This document shows, piece after piece, positions 62,390-64,000 of a stretch of DNA of 64,000 bases; position 1 is the first letter of the stretch; the number at the start of each line of letters is the position of its first letter. Source of the stretch: Methanoplanus sp. FWC-SCC4 (GTDB lineage: Archaea > Halobacteriota > Methanomicrobia > Methanomicrobiales > Methanomicrobiaceae). The translations under genes and the position numbers were made by a program. The notes under the pieces are model-generated. The model searched no databases, was not told the DNA's origin, and saw only the letters and a program-made list of their open reading frames with translations. The stretch lies in assembly GCF_032878975.1 (NCBI RefSeq), contig NZ_CP043875.1, forward strand, positions 558,001 through 622,000, written 5' to 3'.

Positions 62390-64000
62390 TTGAAAGAAAT
62401 TAAACAGGCTAAAACAATTCATGTACTTGATGAGGCCACAATAAACAAGATAGCAGCAGGAGAAGTAATTGAAAGGCCTGCGTCTGTTGTAAAAGAGCTT
62501 GTCGAGAATTCAATAGATGCCGGTGCAAAGTCAGTAAAGGTGGACATCGGCTCAGATTCAAAAGGAATTTTCAGAATACGTGTTGTTGATGACGGAACAG
62601 GAATGGACAGGGATTCAGCAGTTTTGTCATTTACCCGTCATGCAACAAGTAAACTAAGTGACATTTCTGATCTCTTAAAGCTTCATACAATGGGATTTCG
62701 TGGAGAAGCTCTTGCAAGCATTGCAGGTGTTTCAAAAGTAACAATGATCACAAAAATGCAGACTATTGACGTTTCTCCCGGTACAAAAATTGTCATCGAA
62801 GGAGGGGATGTTCTTGATGTAAGTGACATCGGCGCACCGGACGGGACAAGTATCCTTATAGAAAATCTGTTTTTCAATACCCCTGCAAGAAAGAAATTTT
62901 TAAAGTCCCGTCAGACGGAATTTTCACATGTCCACAAGGCTGTTCAGAATCTTGCCCTTGCAAATCCCGGAATATCCTTTCAGCTTAATCATAACGGGAA
63001 GGAAAAACTTGCGACAATAAGAACATCCAACCTTAAAGAGACTGTTGCATATATCTATGGAGGTGAAATTGCAGACCAGCTTCTTGAAGTAAAAGGTATG
63101 ACACCTTATATGAAGGTTGAAGGTCTTTGTGCTGTTCCTTCCAAAAATCTTCCAAACAGCCGTGATATAATAATATCAATTAATAACCGATCGGTAAACT
63201 CAGTTTCTCTTTCAAGGGCAATTAAGAGAGGTTATGGAACACTTCTTCCAAAAGACAGGTATCCTGTGGCATTTTTGAATATCATTCTTGATAAAAAAAT
63301 TGTTGATGTAAATGTTCACCCCACAAAGCGGGAAGTCAGGCTTTCAAGAGAAAAAGAGATTGAAGGTGAAATCTCCGCACTTGTAAAAAAAACTCTTGAA
63401 TCAGGGGATCTTTTATCTTCAAAAAATCCGGTTGCAGCTGAGAGTTTTTCATACCAGAAGAGTCTTTCATTTTCAGACGATAAGCCCCTGTTTAGTGTTG
63501 AATCAAAAACAAAGGAATATAAGGTTAATAATGAAGTTTTAAATCTTGATTTTCAGAAAGATGAGAAATCATATCACCCGCGTTTTTCTGCCACCGATAC
63601 TCAGTTAAGGCTTACTGAAAATTTTGATGAAGAAAATTTTGGTGAATATAAGATTCCCCCTATGAAGCCTCTGGGCCAGGTCGATGCATCCTACATTCTT
63701 GCCAGAAGGCAGACTTGTGATGGAGAGGAACTTGTAATAGTTGATCAACATGCTGCCCATGAGAGAATCCTTTATGATCAGGTACTTAAAATCCGCGAGA
63801 CCGGCAAAAATTCTCAGGAACTTCTTGTACCGGTTGTGCTTACATTAAGAACTGATGAGGCTGCCGTCTTGGTTTCCAATATAGACTCAATAATTGAAGA
63901 AGGCTTTTTTATTGAAGAGTTTGGAAAAAATACTTTTGCTGTGAGAGCAGTTCCTCTTATTTTGGGAAAGAGAGTAGGTACTGAAATAATAAAGGATATT
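62390..64000 (+). CDS. mutL: DNA mismatch repair protein MutL (cut by window edge)
   Basis: GHKL ATPase and presumed nicking endonuclease. 537 codons are visible and the C-terminus is missing. The ATPase motifs are KELVENSIDAG, DDGTGM, FTRHATSKL and GFRGEALASIAG. A linker of about 100 residues (about 335-425) precedes the C-terminal domain with DQHAAHERILYD, the endonuclease metal motif, whose last Glu is Asp. Later endonuclease motifs are beyond the edge. TTG start at 62390 just after the mutS stop, with GAGGGGG inside mutS acting as ribosome site. Confidence 0.93.
   Translation, partial: MKEIKQAKTIHVLDEATINKIAAGEVIERPASVVKELVENSIDAGAKSVKVDIGSDSKGIFRIRVVDDGTGMDRDSAVLSFTRHATSKLSDISDLLKLHTMGFRGEALASIAGVSKVTMITKMQTIDVSPGTKIVIEGGDVLDVSDIGAPDGTSILIENLFFNTPARKKFLKSRQTEFSHVHKAVQNLALANPGISFQLNHNGKEKLATIRTSNLKETVAYIYGGEIADQLLEVKGMTPYMKVEGLCAVPSKNLPNSRDIIISINNRSVNSVSLSRAIKRGYGTLLPKDRYPVAFLNIILDKKIVDVNVHPTKREVRLSREKEIEGEISALVKKTLESGDLLSSKNPVAAESFSYQKSLSFSDDKPLFSVESKTKEYKVNNEVLNLDFQKDEKSYHPRFSATDTQLRLTENFDEENFGEYKIPPMKPLGQVDASYILARRQTCDGEELVIVDQHAAHERILYDQVLKIRETGKNSQELLVPVVLTLRTDEAAVLVSNIDSIIEEGFFIEEFGKNTFAVRAVPLILGKRVGTEIIKDI

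Noticed and set aside
1-64000. CRISPR arrays, insertion sequences, rRNA and tRNA genes
   Set aside because: Spacers were scanned by eye for regularly spaced repeats, transposase motifs and T-loop sequences; none was found. A weak or split tRNA could be missed without a covariance search.

Overview
The window is a chromosomal stretch of a methanogenic euryarchaeon. It carries methanogen-only genes (a seven-gene AtwA/Mmp operon for activating methyl-coenzyme M reductase, cofD for coenzyme F420, a DUF1890/DUF1894 pair), archaeal genes (PolB, RadB, XPD, CDC48, non-discriminating AspRS, form III RuBisCO, the archaeal mevalonate branch) and a bacterial-type mutS-mutL pair. Low GC, form III RuBisCO and DUF5806 suggest Methanomicrobiales, perhaps a Methanoplanus-like member of Methanomicrobiaceae. 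The species is inference.

Layout. 1-8.3 kb: housekeeping genes (polB-mdh, pyrD-pyrK, mobA-rlmH, panE, ogt-xpd). 8.3-15.1 kb: purB, then a looser accessory stretch with two flavodoxin-like proteins, three membrane or surface proteins, an orphan small protein and an AhpD-like protein. 15.1-22.0 kb: the atwA-mmp3-mmp6-mmp5-mmp15-mmp17-mmp7 operon on the minus strand with a visible promoter. 22.3-31 kb: an MJ0968-type HAD protein, RuBisCO, an orphan Dam-type methylase, dapF, radB, larC and a CDC48 ATPase with unusual lid insertions. 31-41.4 kb: an acyl-CoA synthetase, a RecA/KaiC-like protein with a broken P-loop, an acyltransferase, aspS-metE, a universal stress protein, a secreted coiled-coil protein, and cofD with a divergent paralogue. 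41.7-46 kb: an HD phosphohydrolase behind two palindromes, and ubiX-ubiD-acnX (archaeal mevalonate pathway). 46-51.7 kb: acyltransferases, DUF1890/1894, mntP and cbiMNOQ. 51.8-56 kb: an OGG1-like glycosylase whose catalytic lysine is arginine, glmM, a MobB-MoaE fusion and DUF5806. 56-59.7 kb: about 2.8 kb of AT-rich, apparently gene-free DNA around one tyrosine recombinase (XerA). 59.7-64 kb: mutS-mutL, cut by the right edge.

Links between genes. MobA and MobB-MoaE would supply the pterin cofactor for formylmethanofuran and formate dehydrogenases. CofD makes F420. CbiMNOQ imports cobalt or nickel for corrinoids and F430. The Mmp operon makes MCR active. UbiX makes the prenyl-FMN needed by the UbiD decarboxylase, next to phosphomevalonate dehydratase.

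The least explained structure is around xerA: a 30-bp near-perfect palindrome just upstream of its TATA box, a 23-nt motif repeated in inverted orientation (22 of 23 identical) at both ends of the gene-poor island, and a related copy upstream of glmM. Other points of note are the CofD paralogue with altered Fo-binding positions, the CDC48 lid inserts, the lysine-less OGG-like glycosylase and the P-loop-less RecA-like protein.
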